Positions 18,679 to 26,834 of a stretch of DNA of 45,763 nt are shown piece by piece. The stretch comes from Bacteroidales bacterium UBA1309 (GTDB lineage: Bacteria; Bacteroidota; Bacteroidia; Bacteroidales; Dysgonomonadaceae). The position numbers were made by a program, and so were the translations under genes. Below the pieces are notes generated by a model, which was given only the letters and a program-made list of their open reading frames with translations, was not told where the DNA came from and ran no database searches. The DNA lies in the NCBI GenBank assembly GCA_002307185.1, contig DBTT01000006.1:10095-55857 (forward strand), given 5' to 3'. Each line of letters starts with the position of its first letter. The stretch's first letter is position 1.

Positions 18679-20424
18679 TCACCCAATATTCTTACTTATC
18701 GAAAATAAGAATTCCAATCCTTTCCCTTCACGATTTCGCGCTTGAATTTCTCCTTTGTGCAGCAAGATAGCATTTTTTACGATCGAAAGCCCGAGTCCCG
18801 ATCCTCCGGCGTCGCGTGTGCGGCCTTTGTCCACCCGGTAGAAGCGTTCAAAGATGCGGTGCAGGTGCTGTTCTTCTACCCCTTTGCCCGTGTCGTAGTA
18901 AGAAAAATAGAGGTATTCCTTGTCTTCAGTATAGTTGTCGATATGGATCTCAATGTCTTTCCCTGCATATTTGATGGAATTGTCGGCCAAATTTCTGAAA
19001 ATCGAATAGATCAACGAATAATTTGCATGAATGTACAGGTTGTCCCTTAAGGTGGAGATAAACTTGATGTTGTTGGTTTCCAATTTGTCAGTCAAATCAA
19101 TCCGGACGTTATTCACCAGTTCATGCAGATCCACCCGTTCCATGGAAAACTGTACCGAGGCCTCTTCTATTTTACTCAACAGACTCACATCTTCAATGAG
19201 TTCAGAGAGTCTGACCGATTGGTTGTATGCTTTTTCTACGAATTGCCTTTGCTTCTCTTTTGGTAAGTCTTTGTCGCAAATTGTTTCGAGATAAGCCCTC
19301 AGACTAGATACAGGTGTACGGAGTTCGTGGGCAATATTGTTGGTCATCTCTTGTTTTAGGAGTCTTGTTTTCTCGGTCTTGGTAATATCTTTGATTGTCA
19401 CCTCAAAGCTTTTATCGTCGTATTTCAAGGCTTGCACTTGAAATGTCTTTCCATTGCTCAGCAATGGAAATGTGAAATGCTTATCCTCATCGTCTCCCGA
19501 TGAATTCAAGAACTGAGTTAAAGGCTTGAATTGAGGGTCTTCAAACAGAGACTCTATCTCAAAAGTTGGGGTTTCTTTTAGAAGATTCAGGTATTGTATG
19601 AAATGCGTGTTTGCATAAATCTTCTTCCGTTCCGAAGAGAAAATAGCAAACCCTTCTCCCGAATATTGTAGGTGTCGGATCAGCTTTTCCCGTTCAATTT
19701 CAATGTCCCGGCGGCTTTGAGCTTTCTGCCTGAATATTTCAACCAACTCTCTTCCTGTTTCTCCCAGTTCGTCATTCGGAAAGTCAAATTTTCCTTCAGG
19801 AAGAGGTTTGTTTTCCCGAATATTGACAGCGAAAGTGCGTAGTTGTCTCAACGACTTGCTGAAAGTGCCTGCTACAAAGTTGAGCAGCAGCATTACTATA
19901 AAGAAGAGACTTAATACTATGTATATAAATAAATTGTCTGCTCGTAGCAGTGCTTTGGTTTCGATGTTATAGGGCAATGCCACGCGCACAAAATAGTCTG
20001 GATAGGCGTGAGCGAAATAGAGAAATTCTTGATTCTTTGATGCTGATAACCTGATGTTGGAACCTACACCTTTGTAAGAAGCTTTTAAGATCTCGGGTCG
20101 GGTTTTATGATTATCAAGCTTGGACAAGTCGGCTACCTCGTTGTCGAATATCACCTTGCCGTCAAGTCGAATTACCGAGACTCGAAGTTCTGTTGTAGGC
20201 AACATTTCAATCATTTGTGATAACTGAATGATATTGCTATCATTTAGTTGTTTCTGAACCATGTATTTATGGATCAGCTCTGCATAACTCCCAAGCCGAC
20301 TTTCGAGGTTTTGGGTTCGGTAGTTTTTCTCCTGTTTTTGTTCAAAATAGATAGTTGCTACCGAAAAAACAGCAAAAATGAGAAAAAAGTAAACGAAAAT
20401 CCGTTGTTTGTATGAAAGCTTCAT
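18679..20424 (-). CDS. phoR: PhoR-like sensor histidine kinase
   Basis: Membrane-bound sensor kinase of 581 residues, the probable partner of the adjacent response regulator in phosphate control. Transmembrane helices lie at about residues 9-27 and 165-187, flanking a periplasmic domain of about 135 residues. A HAMP-like linker (190-240) and a PAS-like region (about 250-345) follow. The HisKA motif NNIAHELRTPVSSL has phospho-acceptor His366. The ATPase domain has the N box NLADNSIKYA, then DTGKGVEEQHLHRIFERFYR and GSGLGLSIVKNAI. The large periplasmic domain is longer than in enteric PhoR. Last gene of the pst module; the phosphate role is inferred from position. Confidence 0.85.
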   Translation of the reverse strand: MKLSYKQRIFVYFFLIFAVFSVATIYFEQKQEKNYRTQNLESRLGSYAELIHKYMVQKQLNDSNIIQLSQMIEMLPTTELRVSVIRLDGKVIFDNEVADLSKLDNHKTRPEILKASYKGVGSNIRLSASKNQEFLYFAHAYPDYFVRVALPYNIETKALLRADNLFIYIVLSLFFIVMLLLNFVAGTFSKSLRQLRTFAVNIRENKPLPEGKFDFPNDELGETGRELVEIFRQKAQSRRDIEIEREKLIRHLQYSGEGFAIFSSERKKIYANTHFIQYLNLLKETPTFEIESLFEDPQFKPLTQFLNSSGDDEDKHFTFPLLSNGKTFQVQALKYDDKSFEVTIKDITKTEKTRLLKQEMTNNIAHELRTPVSSLRAYLETICDKDLPKEKQRQFVEKAYNQSVRLSELIEDVSLLSKIEEASVQFSMERVDLHELVNNVRIDLTDKLETNNIKFISTLRDNLYIHANYSLIYSIFRNLADNSIKYAGKDIEIHIDNYTEDKEYLYFSYYDTGKGVEEQHLHRIFERFYRVDKGRTRDAGGSGLGLSIVKNAILLHKGEIQARNREGKGLEFLFSISKNIG

Positions 20425-20522
20425 GTGTGCAAACTGTTTTTAATGGGGAGTCGTAGATTCCAGAATTTGTTTGTTTCATATGGATGGTTTTGCAAATTCA
20501 CACATCCATGTTTTTACGGATA

Positions 20523-21221
20523 TTATTTTTGCGAGAAGCTGTATCCGTAGCCGGTTCTGCTGATGATGTATTTCCCATATTCACCAATTTTCTTGCGGAG
20601 ACGCGTGATGTGTACGTCCACAGTGCGGTCGAGCACGATGCTATTGTCACTCCAGGCCTTGTCCAAAATATCTGTTCTGGTGTATATTTTTCCTGGGTTC
20701 TGCACCAAAAGTACCAAGATGTTGAATTCTTTGTGGGTGAGTTCCACAGCTTCTTCATTGACTTGGACTATTTTTTTCTCCAAATCAATAATCAAGCCAT
20801 CGACGACAATGTTTTGGCCTACGTTTTTTTCATCTTTGGAGGATCCAGCTCTTTTCAGTATCGTTTTTATACGCGCAATCACCTCTTTCACCGAAAAAGG
20901 TTTGGAAATGTAATCGTCCCCACCGATTGAAAAACCGCTTAAAAGGTCATTTTCTGTGTTTTTTGCTGTCAGGAAAACAATAGGAACGTTATTGCCTGAT
21001 TTGCGCAGCAATTGTGCCAATTTGAATCCCGACATGCCACCCATCATCACGTCCAGCAATATCAGGTTGTGTGATTCGTTCAGCACGTTCAAGGCTTCTT
21101 CTGCCGATTCCGCCTGATCGATTTCGTATCCTTCATTTTCGAGATTGAAATGTAGGATTTCACGGATATCTTCTTCATCGTCAACGATGAGGATCCGCTG
21201 TTTTTTTTCACTTGTTTCCAT
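20523..21221 (-). CDS. phoB: PhoB-like response regulator (OmpR family)
   Basis: Transcription factor of 232 residues. The receiver domain starts QRILIVDDEEDIREIL, with phospho-acceptor Asp57 in LILLDVMMGG and the switch lysine in VFLTAKNTEND. The winged-helix output domain (about residues 135-230) includes VELTHKEFNILVLLVQNPGK and TVDVHITRLRKKIGEYG. I place the start at the METSEKKQ methionine: a longer frame exists, but this start leaves only a 14-base overlap with phoU and has a purine-rich GGAAAAG upstream. It probably activates pst when phosphate is scarce; the family fit is secure and the phosphate role is inferred from operon position. Confidence 0.88.
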   Translation of the reverse strand: METSEKKQRILIVDDEEDIREILHFNLENEGYEIDQAESAEEALNVLNESHNLILLDVMMGGMSGFKLAQLLRKSGNNVPIVFLTAKNTENDLLSGFSIGGDDYISKPFSVKEVIARIKTILKRAGSSKDEKNVGQNIVVDGLIIDLEKKIVQVNEEAVELTHKEFNILVLLVQNPGKIYTRTDILDKAWSDNSIVLDRTVDVHITRLRKKIGEYGKYIISRTGYGYSFSQK

Positions 21222-21888
21222 GTCGTATGTCTTTTCCTTCAGCCAGATAGATGGCAGATTCAGCAATATTTGTTGTGCTGTCGCCTACGCGTTCGAGGTT
21301 GTGGGCAATGGCATTGATTGTCATAATATTCTTAATTTCAGACTTTTCCAAGAGCTTGTTGGCGAAAATTTCTTGCAAGATGGTTCTGATAGTCCGGTAT
21401 TCTTCGTCCACTTTGTCGTCGTCCGCAATCACTTGGTAGGCTACCACGCTGTCTTCGTTAGAGAAACAGAAAATAGAATTGCGCATCATCTCTCCCACTT
21501 GGGTAAACATGCTTTGCAGGTGTTTCTTTATTTCTACGAATATAGGACTTTCTAAATGGATTTCACCCAAAAAGTGTATGATGTTCAATAGCATGTCGCC
21601 AATTCTTTCCAAATTGGTGGTGATGTCCTGATACGTGATTATCTTTCGCAAATCAGCAGCCATCGGATTGAATTGAAATATGGTGAAAACAACTTCCTCA
21701 CGAATTTTCACATCCAAGCGATCCATAATCATTTCGTTGGCTTCGGCTTCTTCATACAAGCTTTCCAGCGAGTTGTCTTCGAGCAATTTCGACGTGATTT
21801 GGAATTGAGTGAGTGCTGTTTTTGACATCAATTCAAATTCGTTCAGCAAAAGCTGAAGCTGTTTTGTCTTTATATTGTCTAATGCCAT
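21208..21888 (-). CDS. phoU: Phosphate transport regulator PhoU
   Basis: Cytoplasmic all-helical negative regulator that links the Pst transporter to the sensor kinase. It has 226 residues with the expected two three-helix PhoU repeats. EVVFTIFQFNPMAADLRKI and TNLERIGDML form the first metal-binding E/D segment, and AHNLERVGDSTTNIAESAIY near residue 200 is the second. It lies between pstB and the response regulator and overlaps the latter by 14 bases, suggesting coupled translation. Confidence 0.94.
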   Translation of the reverse strand: MALDNIKTKQLQLLLNEFELMSKTALTQFQITSKLLEDNSLESLYEEAEANEMIMDRLDVKIREEVVFTIFQFNPMAADLRKIITYQDITTNLERIGDMLLNIIHFLGEIHLESPIFVEIKKHLQSMFTQVGEMMRNSIFCFSNEDSVVAYQVIADDDKVDEEYRTIRTILQEIFANKLLEKSEIKNIMTINAIAHNLERVGDSTTNIAESAIYLAEGKDIRHGNK

Positions 21889-21940
21889 AAAAGTAACAAT
21901 TAATGTTTGATTTTAAATTTTTCGCATCAAAAAAATCACA

Positions 21941-22759
21941 TCAACCGAATGCTCCGGTCAGATAATCTTCGGTACGCTTTTCTTTTGGTTTGGTAAACAT
22001 CTTTTTCGTAGAGTCGTATTCCACTAATTCTCCGAGATACATGAACATCGAATTGTCGGAAATCCGCGCAGCTTGCGACATGTTGTGAGTCACGATCACA
22101 ATGGTGTACTGTCGTTTTAGATCAAGGATCAATTCTTCGATGCGATTCGTTGAAATAGGGTCCAGTGCCGATGTTGGTTCGTCCATCAGCAATAGCTCAG
22201 GTTTCAAAGCCAAGGCGCGGGCTATGCACAACCGCTGCTGTTGCCCTCCCGAGAGGAAAGAGCCTTTCTTTGTCATCGAATCTTTCACTTCATCCCAAAG
22301 GGCCACGCCACGAAGCGTTGTCTCCACTATTTCGTCTTTTTCCTGCTTGTTCAATTTGATGTTGTTCAACGAATAGCCTGCCAGTACATTGTCGTAGATG
22401 CTCATTGTTGGGAAAGGGTTGGGGCGTTGGAAAACCATTCCGGCCATTCTCCGTACCTTCATCGGGTTCATATCCAGCACATTTTCTCCTTTCAGTAGGA
22501 TTTCTCCTTCTGTTTTGATGTTCGGATAGAGTTCGTGCATCCGGTTGATGGCCCGCAGCAGGGTGCTTTTCCCACAACCGGAAGGCCCCATGATGGCAGT
22601 CACGGTGTGGCTGAATATGTCGGCACTAACATCTTGAACAGCTTTTTTATCCGGTGAGTAAGACACGCTTACGTCTTTCAATTGGAGAAGCAATTCGCTG
22701 TTTGGAGACAGTTGAGACTCCGAGTCAGCACGGACTTGTGTATTTATTGTATTTTCCAT
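21941..22759 (-). CDS. pstB: Phosphate ABC transporter ATP-binding protein PstB
   Basis: ATPase of the high-affinity phosphate importer, on the cytoplasmic side. It has 272 residues. Walker A is GPSGCGKSTLLRAINR, the signature LSGGQQQRLCIARALALKPE, and Walker B LLLMDEPTSALDPIS, followed by the switch histidine in IVIVTHNMSQAARISD. The N-terminal 25 residues (MENTINTQVRADSESQLSP) are an unconserved extension. Its start overlaps the end of pstA by 16 bases. Confidence 0.97.
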   Translation of the reverse strand: MENTINTQVRADSESQLSPNSELLLQLKDVSVSYSPDKKAVQDVSADIFSHTVTAIMGPSGCGKSTLLRAINRMHELYPNIKTEGEILLKGENVLDMNPMKVRRMAGMVFQRPNPFPTMSIYDNVLAGYSLNNIKLNKQEKDEIVETTLRGVALWDEVKDSMTKKGSFLSGGQQQRLCIARALALKPELLLMDEPTSALDPISTNRIEELILDLKRQYTIVIVTHNMSQAARISDNSMFMYLGELVEYDSTKKMFTKPKEKRTEDYLTGAFG

Positions 22760-23610
22760 TTTTTCGCAATGTTCTTAGCAATAATATTTATAACTAACAC
22801 GAAGACAAGCAGCAACAAGGAAGTTGTCCAAATCAAATTTGCCAGATTGGGGTCGTTGTAGAACTCCCAGATTAGAAGTGGGATGGCACTTGTTGGTTCC
22901 GTCACATTTAAATTGACCGAAGATGCACCCAGTGCGGTCAACAGAAGTGGTGCGGTTTCTCCCATTACACGGCAAATGGCGAGAAGCGATCCGGTGAATA
23001 ATCCGCCGAATGCCGCCGGAACAAGTATCCGTAGAATTATTGTCGAATAAGATGCCCCGAGTGCCAATCCGGCCTCTTTCAAGGTGCCCGGCACCATCTT
23101 CATGCTTTCTTCCGTGGAACGAATAATCATCGGGAGCATCATGATCGCCAACGACACGCTACCGGCAAATGCAGAGTAGCTGTGCATCGGACGCACCACC
23201 CAGGCATACACTACCACGCCGACTACGATGGAGGGAACCCCTTGCAAAAGGTCTGTCAAAGAACGAACTGCGCCGCTGAATTTTGAATCTTTGTGTTCTG
23301 CCAGATAAATTCCAGACAGAATGCCAACAGGTATCGACATCACGATGGCCATGCACAGCATCAGAACTGTTCCGCTCAATCCGTTCAGGATTCCTCCGGG
23401 AATGGGTTCGTTGCTGATTCGAGCCAACATCGCATCCATCGAGCTGGGAGCCACTTCGGTGAACAGGCTCAGGTTGATTTGTTTGTATCCTTTCTTCAAT
23501 AATTCCCACAAGATCAAAAACAATGGTATCATTGTCAGTGAAGACAAGACGCAAACAACCCCTAAGAATATTCTGTCTTTTGCACGTCTATATTGTATTG
23601 TTGATGACAT
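22744..23610 (-). CDS. pstA: Phosphate ABC transporter permease PstA
   Basis: Inner-membrane permease of the PstSCAB importer with six predicted helices. I choose the ATG giving MSSTIQYRRAKDRIFLG (288 residues); the in-frame extension upstream encodes a His/Arg-rich stretch from the repeated spacer DNA and is unlikely to be translated. The EAA-type loop AGLALGASYSTIILRILVPA near residue 190 docks PstB, and SLTDLLQGVPSIVVGVVVYA is characteristic of PstA. Secure. Confidence 0.95.
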   Translation of the reverse strand: MSSTIQYRRAKDRIFLGVVCVLSSLTMIPLFLILWELLKKGYKQINLSLFTEVAPSSMDAMLARISNEPIPGGILNGLSGTVLMLCMAIVMSIPVGILSGIYLAEHKDSKFSGAVRSLTDLLQGVPSIVVGVVVYAWVVRPMHSYSAFAGSVSLAIMMLPMIIRSTEESMKMVPGTLKEAGLALGASYSTIILRILVPAAFGGLFTGSLLAICRVMGETAPLLLTALGASSVNLNVTEPTSAIPLLIWEFYNDPNLANLIWTTSLLLLVFVLVINIIAKNIAKKWKIQ

Positions 23611-23619
23611 AAGTTTCTT

Positions 23620-23651
23620 GATGTGCCGATGCCTCAATATGCCAATGTGCC
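23620..23651. repeat. Degenerate GTGCC-type short repeat in the pstC-pstA spacer
   Basis: Four words in a row end in GCC: GATGTGCC, GATGCC, TCAATATGCC and AATGTGCC. This is a short degenerate tandem repeat within the 123-bp spacer between two permease genes that are otherwise tightly linked. It looks like one unit of a dispersed intergenic repeat, perhaps creating a hairpin or RNA processing site. Confidence 0.45.
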
Positions 23652-23733
23652 TAAAAATGGAATCGCACATCAACTACTTTGCTTGGCTATTTTGTTTACT
23701 CTTATTTATTGTCAATCTGTATTTGGTCCGGAA

Positions 23734-24582
23734 TTATTTATTCACCAGTTTCATTATATACTTGGCGATAAGATTGATGATGGCCGTCAGGACGAACAGC
23801 AGCAATCCCATTGCAATGAGTGAACTAAGTTTAAGACCGGAAGCCTCACCGAATTGGTTGGCTATGATACTTGCCATGGTGTTTCCCGTGTCGGCCAAAT
23901 TTTTCGGGATGTTGTTCGTGTTTCCAATCAGCATCGTTACAGCCATTGTTTCTCCCAATGCACGTCCCAGAGCCAAGATAAACGAAGCAAAAATGCCCGA
24001 ACCGGCAAAAGGAATGCTCACCGTGCGAATAACCTCCAAGTTGGTTGCTCCAAGGCTGTATGCTGCTTCTTTCAATTCATTGGGAACTACAGAAATAAAT
24101 TCGGTACTCAGCGACGAGGCATAAGGTATAATCATAATTGCCAATACTATGGATGAAAGCAGGACTCCAAATCCCTGGGCATTAATACCCAAATCGACCA
24201 TCACCGGACGCAGAACATAAAATCCCCACAATCCGAAAACAATAGAAGGTATGCCCGCTAACAGATCAACTATCGAACTCACTACTGCCGCTATTTTTGT
24301 TCCTCTGAAATATTCTCCGTTGAACAAAGCGATTGAAAATGCAAAAGGGATGCAAAACAACAAGGCAAGCAGCGAGGTGAGCATTGTTCCCGCTATAAAG
24401 GGCAAGGCTCCAAACTTTTGGTTTTGGGAATCCCATTCTGTGGATTGGATAAAATTGAAAAAGCCAAAATGCGAAAACACCTCCACGCTACTGCTTACTA
24501 AGGCATAAATAATACCTCCGGACAGCAGTAAAATAAGGCAACAGGCTCCAAAAAGAAGGTATTTGAATAATTTGTCTTTCAT
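23734..24582 (-). CDS. pstC: Phosphate ABC transporter permease PstC
   Basis: Partner permease of PstA. The start at MKDKLFKYLLFGACCLILLL (282 residues) places the first helix correctly; an upstream in-frame Cys-rich extension comes from palindromic spacer DNA. FGALPFIAGTMLTSLLALLF, SSIVDLLAGIPSIVFGLWGF and the EAA loop AAYSLGATNLEVIRTVSIPF (about residue 190) are typical of PstC. ALGRALGETMAVTMLIGNT is the family's most conserved segment. Helices fill the rest. Confidence 0.95.
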   Translation of the reverse strand: MKDKLFKYLLFGACCLILLLSGGIIYALVSSSVEVFSHFGFFNFIQSTEWDSQNQKFGALPFIAGTMLTSLLALLFCIPFAFSIALFNGEYFRGTKIAAVVSSIVDLLAGIPSIVFGLWGFYVLRPVMVDLGINAQGFGVLLSSIVLAIMIIPYASSLSTEFISVVPNELKEAAYSLGATNLEVIRTVSIPFAGSGIFASFILALGRALGETMAVTMLIGNTNNIPKNLADTGNTMASIIANQFGEASGLKLSSLIAMGLLLFVLTAIINLIAKYIMKLVNK

Positions 24583-24610
24583 TCCATTGAGAGTTTGAAA
24601 AGGAAAGGAT

Positions 24611-24660
24611 CTACATAAAATCTGCGAATCCGCACAAGTGCAAATTCGCAGATTCACCTT
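24611..24660. repeat. Palindromic intergenic repeat, copy 2 (pstS-pstC spacer)
   Basis: CTGCGAAT and ATTCGCAG form an inverted repeat around a 14-base loop, and the right side continues into GCAAATTCGCAGATTCACC, nearly identical to 13588-13606. The hairpin lies just after the pstS stop codon. It may protect the pstS 3' end and so raise binding-protein levels relative to the permeases, as known for other binding-protein operons; that role is inference. Confidence 0.55.
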
Positions 24661-24665
24661 TCAAT

Positions 24666-25718
24666 TTATTTACCGATTGATTTACCGTCAAACGTGATGG
24701 ACTCGATGATAGCTTTTGTTTTAGCAATGGCTGCCTCGGGAAGGGGAGCGTAGTGTGTTTTTGCTGCCACGTCCTGAGCATCTTTGCTGATGATGTAGTT
24801 TAGCAATCCAACCAATGCTTTTGCTTGTGCTTCTGAGTGGTTGCCATATTTTTGTTCTTTGTAGGCAATAATCCACGTGAATGTGCTGATTGGATAAGCT
24901 TTCGGGTTAGCCGAATTGGTAATCATCAAGCGTGTGTCGGCAGGGATATCGCCGTCGGCGGCAGCAGAAATGCTGGCTGTGGAAGCTTCGATGAAGTTGC
25001 CTGCCGCATTCTTGATTTGTGCCGAAGGAATGTTTTGAGCCAAGGCATATTCAGAACCAATATACCCGATAGAGCCATCCGTTTCGGCCACAACACCGGA
25101 CACACCAGGATTGCCTTTTGCTGCGACACCCACTGTGAATTTCAACGATTTGCCGCTGCCAAGTTCTGCTTTCCAAGCTTCGTCAGTTTTTGACATATAG
25201 TCAGAAAAAACATAAGTTGTTCCACTACCATCCGAGCGATAAACCGGAGTGATTGCCTTGTCTGGCAAGGCAACACCTGGATTCAAGGCCATTAGTTTTG
25301 CATCGTTCCATTTGGTGATTTTTCCCCTGTATATTTCGGAGATAACTTCCGATGTCAATTTTAGACTGGGAATCCCTTTCAGGTTGTATGCCACAACCAC
25401 CGCTCCCATCGTAGTGGGGATGTGCACGACAGGGACACCGAATTCTTTGGCTTCGTCATCAGAGAGGAATACGTCCGATGCGCCAAAATCTACCGTTTTG
25501 TCCTTTAGGCTACGGATTCCGCCGCCACTGCCCACAGCTCCATAAGTTACATCATTGCCCGCAGCTTTTGTATAAGCTTTGAACACGATACTGTAAAACG
25601 GTGCAGGAAAGGTAGCTCCCGCTCCTGAAAGCTTTGTATTTTCGGATTTTTTGGATCCGGAATTACACGATGAAAAAATCACTGCCAACGCTACTGCGAA
25701 TAATCCAATTTTTCTCAT
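24666..25718 (-). CDS. pstS: Phosphate-binding lipoprotein PstS
   Basis: Periplasmic phosphate receptor of the Pst importer, lipid-anchored. It has 350 residues with signal peptide MRKIGLFAVALAVIFSSC and Cys18 in the lipobox. GAGATFPAPFYSIVFKAY (about residue 32) begins the mature domain. YGAVGSGGGIRSLKD and VYRSDGSGTTYVFSDYMS are the two phosphate-binding loops. It is the first gene of the pst module, with about 270 bp of AT-rich DNA upstream that should hold the Pho-regulated promoter; no clear site is recognisable by eye. Confidence 0.97.
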   Translation of the reverse strand: MRKIGLFAVALAVIFSSCNSGSKKSENTKLSGAGATFPAPFYSIVFKAYTKAAGNDVTYGAVGSGGGIRSLKDKTVDFGASDVFLSDDEAKEFGVPVVHIPTTMGAVVVAYNLKGIPSLKLTSEVISEIYRGKITKWNDAKLMALNPGVALPDKAITPVYRSDGSGTTYVFSDYMSKTDEAWKAELGSGKSLKFTVGVAAKGNPGVSGVVAETDGSIGYIGSEYALAQNIPSAQIKNAAGNFIEASTASISAAADGDIPADTRLMITNSANPKAYPISTFTWIIAYKEQKYGNHSEAQAKALVGLLNYIISKDAQDVAAKTHYAPLPEAAIAKTKAIIESITFDGKSIGK

Positions 25719-25978
25719 TTTATTTTAGATTTAAAAATGTTTTATTTCCTGTGCAATATTATAGCAGAATTATCATGATGCAGTTACAAAATAATTACGA
25801 AATGGTTAAGTTTAAAAGGGTCGGGTAGTGCTTAGGCGACAATAAGTCAGATTTGAGAAAGGTGGCTTAGGAACTCGAAGTCCGAGGTGAAGTTTAGAGG
25901 TGGAAGATAGTTTCCTTATCAACGGAACATTTCAGGCTTCAGTTTTTATAGGATGTGCTGACTTTCAACAATACTTGC

Positions 25979-25986
25979 TAAATTTG
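25979..25986 (+). promoter_or_regulatory. Candidate -7 box for crcB
   Basis: TAAATTTG fits the TAnnTTTG consensus; the -33 TTG is missing. If used, transcription would start after the first in-frame ATG (25988), supporting the later start codons at 26015 or 26018. Confidence 0.4.
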
Positions 25987-26014
25987 TATGGATTTATTTC
26001 AGAGAGCGGATATT

Positions 26015-26392
26015 ATGATGAAACAGCTATTTATTGCAGGACTTGGAGGGTTTGTCGGCACGGCTTTTCGGTTTCTTATTTCAAGGTATTTTCAGTTGAA
26101 TTTGCCGACAGATTTTCCTTGGGGAACATTTGCAATCAATATATTGGGTAGTTTCTTGATAGGATTGTTCTATGGCCTTTCGGAGAAGGAAGGTTTTATG
26201 TCGCCCGACCTGCGGTTGTTTCTTACGGTCGGTATTTGTGGGGGATTCACCACTTTCTCCACCTTCTCCAACGAATCCTTGACACTTCTTCAAAACAAAG
26301 ATTTTTTGAATCTGTCGCTTTATGTAGGACTCAGCTTTTTCTTGGGAATAGCGGCCGTCTATGTCGGAAGGCAGCTTGTGAAAGCAGCATGA
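26015..26392 (+). CDS. crcB: Fluoride ion channel CrcB/Fluc
   Basis: Small inner-membrane dual-topology channel that exports fluoride. From the chosen ATG it has 125 residues and four helices. Hallmark sequence: GGFVGTAFRFLISRY at the start, GTFAINILGSFLIGLFYGL with the pore Asn, and GICGGFTTFSTFSNE with the Phe-box region and Na+-site TTFST. The start lies after a GAGAG purine stretch; an ATG at 25988 in frame would add nine residues not seen in the family. I found no fluoride riboswitch upstream. Single gene between pstS (divergent) and an apparently acquired island. Confidence 0.93.
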   Translation: MMKQLFIAGLGGFVGTAFRFLISRYFQLNLPTDFPWGTFAINILGSFLIGLFYGLSEKEGFMSPDLRLFLTVGICGGFTTFSTFSNESLTLLQNKDFLNLSLYVGLSFFLGIAAVYVGRQLVKAA

Positions 26393-26546
26393 ACTTACTA
26401 ACTGTGGTAGCTGCATTAGATATTCAGTATTAATTGATTAAATTTGATATCTTAAGCGTAGTGTTGTAAAGCGTATTTTATATTCCCTTTATTTTATTTG
26501 CATATATGATAATAATTATCCAAATTTGCAAAACATTTTTTTTAAT

Positions 26547-26834
26547 ATGGACAACTGGAACGATAAAGTTAAACGTATATTAAAATCAGAACTGATGAAA
26601 AGAGGCGTTTCAAATGCTGATTTAGTGATGCTTTTGAAAGAAATTGATATACATGAAACAAAAGCAAGTATTGATAGCAAAATAAGTAGAGGTACGTTTA
26701 GCGCATGTTTTTTCTTACAATGTTTATCCGTAATTGGATGCAACAAGATAGAAGTCCAAGAGTTTGAAAACTTATTGTCAGTTGCCGCAGAACCGAATGT
26801 CGAATATAAAAAATCAAGCAATGGAAAATTCTAA
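26547..26834 (+). CDS. DUF6471 small protein, likely regulator of the adjacent methyltransferase
   Basis: 95-residue basic helical protein. The segment KRILKSELMKRGVSNADLVM, KISRGTFSACFFLQ and CLSVIGCNKIEV matches the DUF6471 pattern, a short domain reminiscent of helix-turn-helix DNA binders. The ATG at 26547 is preferred over an in-frame TTG 21 bases upstream. Its last 14 bases overlap the start of the methyltransferase, so the two are almost certainly translated together. By analogy with restriction-modification control proteins it could regulate the methyltransferase or act as part of a defence pair; this is inference. AT-rich relative to neighbours. Confidence 0.8.
   Translation: MDNWNDKVKRILKSELMKRGVSNADLVMLLKEIDIHETKASIDSKISRGTFSACFFLQCLSVIGCNKIEVQEFENLLSVAAEPNVEYKKSSNGKF

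Noticed and set aside
25800..26014. Possible fluoride riboswitch before crcB
   Set aside because: None of the conserved pseudoknot sequence of the fluoride aptamer (GGNGAU...GCC...CUGAUG-type) could be found in the leader.
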